Of a stretch of DNA of 64,000 nt, positions 50,783-62,270 are shown one piece after another. The DNA comes from Plectrocnemia conspersa (Eukaryota > Arthropoda > Insecta > Trichoptera > Polycentropodidae), in assembly GCA_009617715.1 (NCBI GenBank), contig VTFK01000435.1, positions 124,001-188,000 on the forward strand. The letters are read 5' to 3'. How positions within the stretch are numbered: the stretch's first letter is position 1; each line of letters begins with the position of its first letter. The notes under the pieces are model-generated. The model did not search any database, had not been told where the DNA came from, and saw only the letters and a program-made list of their open reading frames with translations. The translations under genes were made by a program, and so were the position numbers.

Positions 50783-51082
50783 CCTTACATATGCGCTACT
50801 ATACAATTAAAAAAATTTAGTAAAGAAAATCGAATCGATGATTTCTTCAGTGCTCCATTTAAGGCAAATGTTGAATTAAATAATAAGAAAGTAACTGCAA
50901 ACAGATATATTATTTCCAAATTAATTGACATGATTTGCTTTTTATCTAAACAAGAACTTTTATTTCAAGGACCCTCTGAAAATAATAATACCGTAAATGT
51001 AAGCAACTATGTTGAATTATTGTATTTTCTAAGTGAATCAGACACATTATTAAAAAAAGTGAGAATAGATTGTCAGCTCTAA
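50783..51082 (+). pseudogene. hAT-like DUF4371 domain fragment
   Basis: An open frame of about 99 codons ends in TAA at 51080-51082. It contains ANRYIISKLIDMICFLSKQE, then LLFQGPSENNNTVNVSNYVE, then LLYFLSESDTLLKK. This matches the pattern N-R..I..LI....FLA.Q.L.FRG..E......GN..ELL...A..D..L, characteristic of the DUF4371 part of hAT-related transposases (TTF/ZMYM-type). Upstream zinc-finger and downstream catalytic and dimerisation parts are absent. It may be the remains of the element's own transposase or of a hAT copy inserted into a Mutator-like element. No 8-bp duplication was found around it. Confidence 0.75.
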
Positions 51083-52950
51083 AAACTCTTAGACAAATTA
51101 AAGAAAGACAATATACTAAATATATAATGCGGTTATTGCTGACTTTTGTAAGAAGTAACGTCGAATAAATCGAATTTTTAATAAAAATAAATACATAATA
51201 TGTTTATAAAATAAATAAAATAAATTTCAAAATAAAGTTTTGTTCAGCCCCCCCCCCCTAACCCCCATATTATCAATATGTAATAAAAGTATTTTTTTTT
51301 CACTATTTTCAACGACAGAACGTCATTTGAAAATGTCGTAAATTAGGCACATATAAATTAGATTTAAATAATATAAAACTTGAAATCATCGACATTATAC
51401 TTTTAGAAGGTCAACAAATCAACAACAAAGGTGACCTTCGTTTCACTCTCGCATTAAAATAAATCGAACAAGAGATACATATTTAAAAATAAACAAACAA
51501 CTTGCATTAAAATAATTCGAATTAGAAATAAATATTTTAAAAATAGACAAAGAGGTGAATGACATTTGTTATTTTTAATGAAGCATAACCTTGAATTGTC
51601 TGGATGCATCTAGAAATATTTAAAAATAAGACCAGTAGCTATGCGACCACGGTCGTAAACGGACGAATAAATTCTTTTTTGTTACATTTTTTTTTCTCGA
51701 ATAAGTGTTCTCGTTCATAATTTTTTATAATAATATCCGTTTCGATGTTTTTAATTATAAAGTGATAGCGTAATTTAGTGTATGTTCAAGAATTAAGCAG
51801 TGTATAATTAAAATTAGTGTTTATAATATCGTTACTATGCAAGGCACCGTTGCATCAGTGTTTTTCCACGGCGTGCACCGGACACGACGCGTCCCTTCCC
51901 CCGCTGGCCTCGCGGTTGAAGGGACGACAATTGACGCCGAAACTGCTATATTTACAATTCTATGCATCATGCGGTTGACAAGGTAATGTCTTTGGAATTT
52001 TCTGTGTAACCCTTTGTGCTAGTAAGTCGACATTGTATACCAAGCGTGGCACTCTTACGTCGACAAAACTTTCAATGCATTTATTGGCTTTGTGTTCGAG
52101 CTAATTTTAACAATTTCAATTTATTAATGCTAAAAACACTTGTGGTAAACACATTTTAGTAATATTCGATTTTTAACTTATGCAAATAAGTTATTAATCT
52201 TCATTTTACGAGTTTAAGTTTATTGTAAAATTTTTCATCGTAATATGGCCGAATCGAGTTGTGTTAAGACTGCATAACGCTTACTTGACAGTTTTAAGTT
52301 ATCAATTATTCCTCTTAAACTCATTTTTTCCTTCAAAGGTATCGATATTTTTATGATATGGGATGAAACGGGATTATATGCTTTGATTATGCTTAATTCT
52401 TACTTAATATTGTGTGTCTCTTATGAAATAAAAACGATTAGAAACAGGAGCGAGATGCAAGCAGAGCTTGCTATCTCGCTCGCACTATACAAATCAGCGG
52501 TTGACAACTATCGACATTTTTAGCGGCAACTCAAATAATAATATTAGTCTTTTCGAGCTAGTAAATTACTAACAATTAGTAATCTGTGTTTTAATTATTT
52601 ATAAATACATATATTGATTTATTTTAGAAATTATCCATATAATTACGAATGACGATATAATAATGGATGTTTAAGAAAATGATAATGAATTTGATAATTA
52701 CTGTGTTATTATTACTGTGATAGTAATAGTAGTAGGAATGATATCTAACTACTGAGGGGCCGTATACCTGCCCTATTATACACATTCATTGAAAATCGAG
52801 TCGATAATTATTAATATTTAATTATTAATTTAATTAATTGATTTTTAATTTATAATTTAATTAATAATATTAATATTTGTCAATTTATTAAAACATTATA
52901 AAAGAAATCTAATAATAAATTCAAAATCAGCGTTTCATTTTAGTACAAAA
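51083..52950. other. Interior of the long-TIR element, no gene
   Basis: A C11 tract at 51248-51258 begins CAGCCCCC and is followed by TAACCCCC, possibly an isolated transposon end. A GC-rich patch lies at 51840-51950 (CpG-containing). A 15-bp hairpin sits at 52448-52481. No Mutator or other transposase catalytic motif was found in any frame. Confidence 0.5.
52448..52481. repeat. 15-bp hairpin with GAGCGAGAT arms
   Basis: GAGCGAGATGCAAGC (52448-52462) pairs with GCTTGCTATCTCGCTC (52466-52481) with one bulged T and a 3-nt loop. The CTCGCTCGC word continues beyond it and is shared with the foldback at 37604-37725. Confidence 0.75.
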
Positions 52951-53364
52951 TATATGTATATCGTACGCATGGGAATGGGGAGCCATACTTTTTTATGTAC
53001 GTAATAATCAATAAATAATAATGTTTTCATTGACTAATCATTTTATCGTTAATACGCTCTGGCACATAAAATATTTATTTTATCGCCTATGTTCCGTGAA
53101 TTTTTATTCTTTGTAAATTTTTAACAATTTACCTATATTTTGTATACCTCATTCTTAAAATATATATTATTAAACTTTCTTCAAGTATTTTTGCGCTCTT
53201 ATGACGTGCTTTCTTTTGTCAAACGCTCATATGATTGTCTGCGCATTTGACGCACGCTATTTTGTTACAGCGCTACTTTGGCAAGCGCTTTTATGACGCA
53301 GCGCTTATAATGCAGCGCTCTTTTGACACACGCTCATTTGTCCGCGCTTATTTGTGACGTTTCC
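52951..53364 (-). repeat. Right terminal inverted repeat
   Basis: Reverse complement of the left repeat. Minisatellite part about 53190-53364, AT-rich inner part 52951-53189. Reading inward from the right end, the units end AAGCG, GAGCG, GAGCG, AAGCG and so on, in the same order as on the left. Confidence 0.88.
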
Positions 53365-53373
53365 ATCGTGTAT

Positions 53374-54909
53374 ACTAAATATATCGACAGCCCATAAACC
53401 ATTAGGCATATCCGATGATGTTTGGTGCATCATGATCTTAATATAGAAATAAATATCTTCTACGTATAATTAAGTTATTAAGAAAATGTTGTGTGAAAGC
53501 AGTCTCTTAGTAGTTCAGTTTGCCACACTTTGTTAAAAGCCTGGGTTATATCTAAAAATACGAGCTAACAATATTTATAAGTCTTCATTGATATATTTAG
53601 CCAACCTACGCAGTTGCTAAATTAATGATTTGTTAAAAGGATTAAATTTCTTGAATTTGAATTGAATTTTTTTTTAGAAATATATTTAATATTTTTCACA
53701 TTACTTTAGTATTTTTCCACTGGGTTGAAAAGTAGTTCAAACGTTAAATATTAGTGATTAATTTAAACTCATTAACTCATTAATTACCAACTTATTTAGT
53801 GGCTAATATTTTATTACTGCATATAAATATGTATATCATTATTAAAAATTAAGTAATTTCATCCCTCTTGTATTTTATAATGATCACTAATATATTTGTT
53901 ACTCATATCTTTAAATTATTTGCGGTTTCTAATTTTCAACTCTTACTTACTAAACTGTATCTAATTATGTTTTATATTTATTTAATTTTGCACTCACATA
54001 TCTAGGAATATCGCTAGTATTATTTGCAAAATTTTTTGTAAAGTATAATTGCTAAAAATTTACTGACACTGCCCTAAAGTGTTACGGTTTAATTTGTCAT
54101 TTAATTAAATCCTAAAAATAGAGGTATGTGTTTTTATTAATTTAAAAAATTTACAATTATACTTTTTATGTAAATGTTGCTTTGCAGATAAATAAATATT
54201 TAGCTTTAAATTTTAATCACTTTAGTACATTATATTTCTGTCAAATCATTTCTATGATTGTAAAATTCGGCTATTTCTTTAATTATTTTAAGTTTGTCGC
54301 TTAGAATTTTCTTTAAAAATAAAACATAAATAATATATTAATTCTTCTTCTAAATAATAATGTATATTTCTATACCAAACCATTAGAATGTAAATATGCT
54401 TTCCGTATAAATTCTATATTAATCCATGTCATCATTTTCTCGCCGATTTTTATTGCGCACCCCTCTCATTAACATTCTGTTCATAAATATTGAAATTTCT
54501 CCAATTTCATTACGCTGTTATCTCGTATAAATTTTCCCTGCGAGTTAAAAACACACGTTAATTTATATAAACTGCCGCGAAGGAAAAATATACATAAGTT
54601 TCCTTATTACTTACTCCCCCCGCGTGCCGTGAAATATATCAGCGTTATTAATTTACGTCTCGGGCATTTTGGAAAGCGAAATTACGCCGCGGCGGCGTTA
54701 TATTTTGCAACCGTAAAAATATACTGATTGCATACCATTTGTTAGGGGGCGGTAATTACGTTGGATGTAATTTTTTCGGGCACGAAATATTCAAAAGGCG
54801 AGTTGTTTAAAAATGTGCGTGTTTCCCTTTTGTTTGTCTCGGTCGATTAATTTTATCCCACTGAGTAATGAAAGCATCCATCCCGGAGAGGAGAAAACGG
54901 GACGACAAG
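53374..54909. other. Gene-free DNA
   Basis: AT-rich to about 54430. A GC-richer island, 54430-55090, then begins, containing GCCGCGGCGGCG at 54688-54699 and overlapping the duplicated segment at 54910. An open stretch at 54813-55022 carries no motif and is better explained by the higher GC content. Confidence 0.4.
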
Positions 54910-55120
54910 GATTGATTCCGCAAATAAAGGACCCCGTAATGACTCGGCGTGGGACGCTTAAACTTTTAGAACCACTACTACGGCGCTGCTGGCATAATTC
55001 ATTTTTAACCGCGGCCGGTTAAATATTTAACCGCGAATTTCGCTCGTCTTGCTACTCTGCTTCTCTTTCACCGTTTGCGAAATTTTGTACGAGAGACATT
55101 TTACAGGATTGAAATTTAAA
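54910..55120 (+). repeat. Duplicated segment D, copy 1
   Basis: About 211 bp shared with 57589-57760 in the same orientation: ATTGATTCCGCAAATAA, GACTCGGCG, CCGGTTAAATATTTAACC, CGAATTTCGCTC, TTTACAGGATTGAAATTTAA. The centre has the near-palindrome AACCGCGGCCGGTTAA with AACCGGTT-like half sites. Copy 1 is the more GC-rich and has about 41 bp, around 54947-54990, that copy 2 lacks. Non-coding. Confidence 0.85.
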
Positions 55121-55875
55121 CTTTCAGTCAAAAGCATTGAGCATGTCCAGTGTTTCAACTAGCTAGATGAGGATTTGAATGACCAAAAGCGCATTTATTA
55201 GGAAGAAAAACATTTAATGCTACTGTTTTGATTTCGAACATTTCCATGTTATATATGAAGACTAAAAGTACTAATATATTATAGTTGATTTATTATTTTT
55301 TAGTTTTTAATTATTATTTTCAACTAGAAAACATTTAATCTGTTACTTTTAATTTTTCTGATTTATGTAAATGACATGGCTTTAAGTAAAATTAACGGTT
55401 AAATACAGATGAGACTGTGGATCATTATCACACTAAGGGTAAAAATAAGTGTAAAATGATCTGAAAGCATTGGTACAATGACTTTAAAATAATAGATAAT
55501 TCACCAAAAAATTAAGGAAACATTATTTAATTTTTATCAATTATAGAATTTTAACATCTAACTGTACGTAGATAGGATTTTTATCGAAAGAAAAGATTTA
55601 ATTAATTACTTAGCGCTAATTTTAAATGACGAGCTAGCATTTAATGAAATTTTTTATTCACAATCACTAGAAATTTTCTTTTTATGTTAGAAATATTCAA
55701 AAGTAAGGTCAGACGTAAAATATAAATTTAAGCAAACGCAGGTTTTACAAAATTTTTAAAAATTTAGGAGCATATTAAACAAAATAAATAGTCTCAATTT
55801 TGTTATAATGTTTTAAGAAAGCGAAATGTTATTTTAGTAGCAAATATTGTAAAGAAGTAACAATAAGTAACGCTT
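55121..55875. other. AT-rich gene-free DNA
   Basis: Nothing recognisable. Confidence 0.5.
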
Positions 55876-57260
55876 TAATAATTATTATTATTGATATTTT
55901 ATTAATTTATTTAGCTTAATACCTAATCTTTACATCTAACAAATTTAGTAAACATATATAAAAAATATATAAAAAATACATAACAGAAAGAAAAAATTAA
56001 AATATACAATAATAAAGACTTAATATTATAATTTATTTCTATATGTACGAAGGTGTTTTTTTATTCCATTTATGAAACCCGTTATATTTTTGCTGTTTCG
56101 GATTTCTCTTGAAAGACTATTATATAAATCAAAACCTCCGTACATAACTCCCCTAGCCGTACTCGTTTTCTTATACTTAATTATCTTTAAATTTTCTCTA
56201 TTTCTAGTATTATATTTATGTACATCTTTATTTCTTATTCAATACTTAATAAAATATTCTGGTAACATATTATTTTCTAACTTATATATACATACTAAAA
56301 CATTCATACTCAATATTTCTTCAACATTCAACCATTCTAATCTATCAATCATACTTTTACAATTAGTTAATCTATTTTTATTTAAGATTACTCTCATTGC
56401 CCTATTTTGTAATTTTTGCAACATTTGTCTGTCTAATTTATTTAACATATTTAATAGTGTTGCACAATAATTAAAACGGGGCAATATTATACTATTGTAA
56501 ATTATTTTTTTTGTATTTATACCTAATATATTTCTTAATCTAGATAATAAACCAATTTTTCTACTAATTTTTTTTAATATGTAATTACAATGTTCTTTAA
56601 AATTTAATTTTGTATCAACAATTACTCCTAAATATTTTTTATTATTCACTATTTCTATACTAGAGTTATTTATTACTATTTTGGTACTATTATCTTACAC
56701 ATTTTTATAATTATTAAACATACATTTAGTTTTATTCTCATTTAATTTAAGTACATTATTCTTTAACCATATTTCTAATATACTTAATTCATTATTTAAA
56801 TTATTTACAATTTCTTTAATGTTATCACCTATGCAATACATTAATGTGTCATCCGCAAATAGATGAATTTTACATTTTTTCACGTTATTAACTATATCAA
56901 TAATATACAAATCAAATAACAATGGTCCCAATTTAGACCCTTGTGGTACTCTATAAGACACTAATTTCTCTTCAGAATATACATTATTTATCTTAACTTT
57001 TTGTTTTCTTTTATATAAGTAATTATTAAACCATCTTAAAACTATATCACTTATACCTATACTCTCCAATTTCTTTAACATTATTTTTTCTGTCTATTGT
57101 TTCGAAGGCTCTCTTGAAATCCAAGAAAACTGCTCCAATGATTTTGTTTGTATCCTTAGCCAACAGCCAATCATTTATCACTACTTGTAATGCAGTTTCA
57201 GTCGAATGCTTTTCTCTGAATCCCGATTGTTGTTCACATATTATGTTTTGAGAAGTAATA
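55876..57260 (-). mobile_element. Jockey-superfamily non-LTR element (second family), 5'-truncated
   Basis: Minus-strand insert with a 3' end marked by AAT-type repeats (plus strand TTTAATAATTATTATTATTG at about 55875-55894) and a 5' end inside the RT domain near 57260, next to another ATT-rich run. The coding body covers most of RT from its fingers to the C-terminus. It is unrelated at close range to the copies at 1192, 17148 and 18379. Few inactivating changes suggest that it is younger than the other elements here. Confidence 0.88.
56026..57260 (-). pseudogene. Reverse transcriptase pseudogene (jockey-like)
   Basis: On the minus strand the frame reads QSGFREKHSTETALQVV, then FLDFKRAFETIDR (first catalytic Asp), a frameshift near 57070, then KKLESIGISDIVLRWFNNYL and YRVPQGSKLGPLLFDLYIID. 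FADDTLMY follows (FADD, the second catalytic pair, about 56855), and then LKLNENKTKCMF. A TAA near 56693 and a TGA at 56239-56241 interrupt it. The frame otherwise continues through KKYLGVIVDTKLNFKEHCNY and the C-terminal CIYKLENNMLPEYF to a terminal stop at 56026-56028. Only one frameshift and two stops separate it from a complete 3' half. The segment upstream of RT and any endonuclease are missing. Confidence 0.9.
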
Positions 57261-57588
57261 ATAATAAATAAATAAAAAATAATAATAAACGTGGTATAAA
57301 TTTTTTTGTACATTTTGAAAATTAAAACGGTATCTTAGTCTTTTATTTACCATTGTATTTATATCATATTTTATTCAATACATATTTAAAGACAATTAAT
57401 TTAAAAGCTTTTTTATATATTTACAAATGCTTATACAAATTATATTCATGCATAATTATGTTATTTTTATAAGTGAAACTAATGCTAATTGAGTTTTGTG
57501 CTACATCTAATAACATCTCAATTGTTGTTTAGTAATAATATTTTTTGGAATTATTCCTAGTCATCTAGTATTGAAATAAAGGGCATAA

Positions 57589-57760
57589 GATTGATTCCGC
57601 AAATAATGAACCACATAATGACTTGGCGAGCCATAATTATTTTTTAACCACAGCCGGTTAAATATTTAACCACGAATTTCGCTCATCCTATATCTCTCCT
57701 CTTTTTGCAAAGTCTGTGAAAATTCGTACCAGAGACACTTTACAGGATTGAAATTTAAAT
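57589..57760 (+). repeat. Duplicated segment D, copy 2
   Basis: Second copy of 54910-55120, about 2.7 kb away, with the central 41 bp deleted and several G/C to A/T changes (ACCGCGGCC has become ACCACAGCC). The palindromic core CCGGTTAAATATTTAACC is intact. Confidence 0.85.
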
Positions 57761-58743
57761 TCGAGTTAAAATATTTCGCCGCCTTAACATCGGCGACAAA
57801 CTTGAGTATATCCCCTTTCGACAAACTACTCGAGGCACTCGGCGTATTGCGCTGAGTAACTTTCGGTATTTGATAAAAACATATGATAATTTTGACCGGA
57901 GTTTTAAGATATTGCAAGAATATATTCAATTTAAATAAAAAATTAAGTTTGTAATTGAAAGCACAAAACTTTAAATAATATATGTAATATTATTAAGCAC
58001 AAATTTTAAAGATTAATTAAAAATATTATTTGCATCTGTGTGAACTAATATTAGACATATAATAGCAGAGATCGCTTTTATAGGCATTAGTTATTGGCCA
58101 ATCAGCGTCCAGGGAGCTTAATCGCGCGTCGACGCAAATGTGGACATTAGGAATTTAGATATAGGCATCGTTCGGCTACGATCGTAAGGTGCTTTTAGCT
58201 CAGGGTTCATGTCTGACAGGGCCTAATTGGAGTCGTTTGTTATCACGCGAACAGACCCCCATCAGTCGAGGCTAACCTGATTCGGGGATTAAATTACGCC
58301 ACTTATAATTGTTTGAGAACACGAGTTTGCGGCGCCGCCAACCTTCGGCGCGCGGGGTAGCTTTGTCAGCTAAGGATTATATATATTTTATAAACAACAA
58401 AGTTCAGCTAGCGAGCAGCTCGGTAAAGAGCCGTTAAAAGTCAAGATACAAGTCGTTAACAAGTGGAGTTTCAAAGGACGGGGACTCGAGTGTTGGATGT
58501 CTTTTTGAAGTGCACGGTAAACATGCAAAGTTTTACGAAAATTCGCTGATGGCGCACCGTCATAATGCACACAGGATGCGTCCGTCGATTTTTAATAGAA
58601 TTTTGACGCTGGTGGAAAGCTCTGACAAGCTTTCGAAGCTTGCGCGTGATTCGCATTAGGAATTTTCGCTTGTGTTACATTCCAATATGCAGCGAATGTA
58701 AACATGTATTATAATAAGACCGCATATTTTTAAATACACTAAA
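57761..58743. other. Gene-free DNA with a GC-richer island
   Basis: The island at about 58060-58660 contains TTGGCCAATCAGCG (CCAAT-like), GTCGACGCAAATG, TAATTG and ATTAAATTACG words. This composition fits regulatory DNA, as an inference only. No reading frame with a recognised product. Confidence 0.4.
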
Positions 58744-59194
58744 GTCTAGAGCAGTGTTTTTAAACATTTTACATCTGCTGCTCGGCAAAAATTGAAAAAT
58801 ATTTCGCGGAACAGCATCAACCAAAATAAAAAATGTTAGATAGAATTATATTTAAATGCTATAAAATTACAATTGTTGTTAGTGCAACATCTACTACTGC
58901 TTTTTTGCAAGAAAATTAGATATACAGCAACAACGGTTGCAGCGTCGTTTCTGAGAGACGAAGCACTGAACTAACACGCAATCGATTCCACTGTTAGGTT
59001 TTTGTTATTGACATAGATGAAAAAGTATTTTCACACAAATATGTAAATAAGTTGAATAAACTACAAAGAATTTGATTGCTTTATACTCTTTATCGAGAGA
59101 TATCTAGAATTGTGGTGATGAGGGTATTTTATGTTTGGACACCAGAGTGACATCACAAGATAATTTGATCAGCTTTTTTTCACGACTTATTTAT

Positions 59195-59335
59195 TCATAG
59201 GTTTGCCTTATGTGGATCTTCACTTTCAGAAAAATTTGTGACCAGTTGCTTATCACTAGTTTTCTTCTGAATATTGTCCTTGCCTCTACTAAAGAAGTTT
59301 AAATAGTCTTCAACAGGCGACTTTTCGCAATTCTG
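59195..59335 (-). pseudogene. Possible hAT transposase N-terminal scrap
   Basis: The minus strand reads KSPVEDYLNFFSRGKDNIQ, then TNFSESEDPHKANL, then a stop at 59195-59197. A stretch like this (short basic linker, then ...NPHKAS-type words) resembles the part between the zinc finger and the core in ZBED/hAT proteins. Position and strand fit the hAT-3 ends around it. It is short, so the assignment is tentative. Confidence 0.4.
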
Positions 59336-59582
59336 ATGCCTGCATTACACTCTCTGTAAGTTGGCTAACGTTGGCCAAGGACGGAGAATATAGTAGGGGA
59401 CTTCGGGGTTACTTCGGTCGAGCTCGGTTCTGCCCGCTCTAAAATCTATCAGAATTTGTCCAAAGTTACCGAGAACGGGAGATAAAGTAGGGGTGATTCA
59501 GTCAACTTGTCCAGCTTCGAGCGCTTCCTAACATTGTCGGCAAACGGACTGAAGTCAAAGGAACCTGCTCTTTCGAGCGCGA

Positions 59583-59650
59583 GCGGTGAGATACTTCCCC
59601 TTTCGCTCTCTCGCGTGTTAAGTGACGACAGCGAGAGAGATAATGATATG
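59583..59650 (-). repeat. Copy of the CTCGCG foldback arm
   Basis: GGTGAGATAC, CCTTTCGCTC, CTCGCGTGTTAAGTGACGA and GAGAGATAA match the arm at 37665-37725 read in reverse, over about 65 bp. Sequence on both sides differs, so this arm has moved or been copied independently. Confidence 0.75.
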
Positions 59651-60525
59651 GTTCTTCGCAAACTGAGATAAAACGAGTATTTAGGTTCAATTTCAGAATG
59701 TGCGTAGGCGTCCTATGGTCAACACGCATGCCGAGCGCTGCATCGTGGTCACGTGGTCAAGTTATAATATAATACCACATGCCCTTCGAAGACTTCAACA
59801 ACTTTGAATATTTTAGGGCACCAAAAGGGATTAATTAAATTTTTGATAGTATATTCTTTTAACAGATATCGTTATTATATTATTTTTTCATATAAAATTA
59901 AATAATTAGTGGTACTTGATTTTGTTAAAAAAATCGTTTCGAATATCCTTATGTATTTTCCTAGATCGGTTTATATAAATGTCACACCATAACGAATTCT
60001 TATTTAGAATCGATGGCGACAAATTCTAGGATAGTCACAGATGTTGTGTTCGTATTCTGAAGTAATATTGTTATGCCTTATGGCATTATGCAAAAACCGA
60101 CAAAGATTTTGCGTAAATTTAATATTTATGACCGAAAAGTTTTTACTTATATTGTATTGCTGAGTGCTCACATAAACTTTAATAGTTATCAGTAGCGTAA
60201 TTTATAACATGATAAATTAAAAATTGTGATTATTTGGCACATTTTTCGATCGTGCGCAAATATGCGGACTGTACGTGAGAGAAGCCGCCGTCCGGATGGC
60301 ATATGAAATTTGGGAGTGTTGTTGTATTTACTCGAAATCGTAAGTCTCGGCCAACTTAAGTTGTAACTTCGGTTCGGACAACTTCCAGAAAGTGTAGTGC
60401 TGGCAAAACATTTGGTTTCTGGCAAGGCTGTGTCACATCAGTAGGAGATTCCCCGAATCTTGTTTACAACACGGACCGGCAATAATTTCTTGCGAACCAC
60501 CAGGTTAATAAACACTGTTCTAGAG

Positions 60526-61534
60526 GCCCTCAAACTATAAAAAACGAGCTATATTGTAGCCCGTAATCATTTTTATCTGGCCAGATCACAATCTGTGCAG
60601 ATATTATCAAAAGTAAAAAATATTTTCTTTAACGGAAATAAAAATATTTTTTTTGCAAAATTAATTCGAATGTAAGGCAAAGGTAAATAAAAAAAAAATT
60701 TGAAACTAAAAATACGTGTAGCTTTACTTCTAATATTTCAGCCGACGTATTTTATTTACCTGAAACAAAAAATTAAAAAATGTAAGAAAGGGATAGATAG
60801 AAAAACTGATAATATTCGAAAATTCTTCTTGAAGCATTAAAACGCTTATCTCTGGCTAAAATTTAAAATGGTTCTTTTTGATCGCACAAATGTTACATAG
60901 CTGTTAAGTAACTAATATATTTTTTAACTTGAAAAGGTTTATTATAAAAAAATATTTCAATATTCAATATTCAAAAATTAATCAACGAAGAGTACTTATC
61001 AGTGTGGTATATTAATTAAGTGTATTAAGAGAGTGTAAACGAGACTCGCTGTCTCAGCATATTCTATGGCTGTTTCGAAATATTAGACTACGGCAAATCT
61101 AGGCCGAAGCCTCCCCAGAGGTATTGCCTCTCGATTCAAGTGCTATATCGATACCGAGATGATTGATGACGATGTGGAAAAGGAGAAGGACTACGTGATT
61201 ATGCAAATCCATCTTCATAATTCGGCGTAAGCCTACTCGGCGCGGAAGGGTGTATTATAATGAGGGACCTCTCGAATGATCTGTACTAAATTCGATTATG
61301 CTGGCACACTCTTGTGGATCGAGGCAAAACAAAGTCTTTATGCTAATCTTTACTATTGACGTGGAATATAATATATATATTGTTAGGGATTGCTTTCAGG
61401 AGCTTTGTTAGAATTGTTTTTAAAAAAATGCTACTAGAGAAACCGAAGAGTGTAAAAAAAGGGCGACGGTAGAATAGCGATGTTATCTGTCTATACTTCT
61501 TTTTGCAAATAGTATATTTAATTTATTTATTAAG
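60526..61534. other. Mostly gene-free DNA
   Basis: AT-rich to 61020, then a GC-richer part at 61030-61330 that contains the exon-like stretch listed at 61087-61226. Nothing else recognised. Confidence 0.4.
61087..61226 (+). other. Exon-like open stretch, unidentified
   Basis: The sequence TATTAG precedes it and GTAAGC follows, matching a splice acceptor and donor, and 46 complete codons are open between them (ACT ACG GCA... ). The translation includes LPRGIASRFKCYIDTEMIDD, then DVEKEKDYVIMQIHLHN, with many G/C third positions (ACC GAG, AAG GAG AAG GAC TAC GTG), unlike the AT-rich surroundings. I do not recognise the protein. It could be a host exon in a long-intron gene, a retrocopy scrap or chance. 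Confidence 0.25.
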
Positions 61535-62035
<501 letters not shown>

Positions 62036-62270
62036 TAAACTGAACTGATTATAGATATAGATCTTTCATTAGGTCCGGTCCAAAATATAAACAAATCCAA
62101 CTTAACTCTCAGGGGAATATAATCGAAAAAATAAGTACATACAGGCATCGCATCTCATATATTGCTCCACAGTTTGTCTGCATTTCTATATTACAAAATG
62201 TTTTAAAAATATGATAGCTTTCCATACTGATATGCACTTCTAATATAAGCGGTCTGATCAAAATATATTC
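62036..62270. other. AT-rich gene-free DNA
   Basis: Nothing recognised beyond possible weak outer extensions of the palindrome arm. Confidence 0.4.

Larger units (their letters stand above)
50185..53364. mobile_element. 3.2-kb DNA element with long minisatellite terminal inverted repeats
   Basis: A perfect 9-bp direct repeat, ATCGTGTAT, flanks it at 50176-50184 and 53365-53373. The terminal inverted repeats are about 415 bp each (50185-50600 and 52951-53364). The outer 170 bp of each is built of about 12 degenerate units of 13-20 bp with consensus near CGTCAAATGAGCG, and the units match one for one between the two ends. Both ends start with GG. A 9-bp duplication with long TIRs is typical of Mutator-like elements, and minisatellite-like TIRs are reported for the Rehavkus group of that superfamily. 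However, the only protein trace inside is hAT-like (50783-51082). The element is non-autonomous as it stands. Confidence 0.85.
58752..60517 (-). mobile_element. hAT-superfamily DNA transposon (hAT-3), 1766 bp
   Basis: The ends are inverted repeats CAGTGTTTTTAAAC (58752) and, on the other strand from 60517, CAGTGTTTATTAACC, a standard hAT terminus. The flanks GTCTAGAG (58744-58751) and TTCTAGAG (60518-60525) match at 7 of 8. The interior has only a scrap of coding sequence (59195-59335, minus) and an inserted or captured copy of the CTCGCG foldback arm (59583-59650). The element is non-autonomous. Confidence 0.85.

Noticed and set aside
56072..56470. Plus-strand 132-codon open frame
   Set aside because: It is the antisense shadow of the reverse transcriptase pseudogene on the minus strand.
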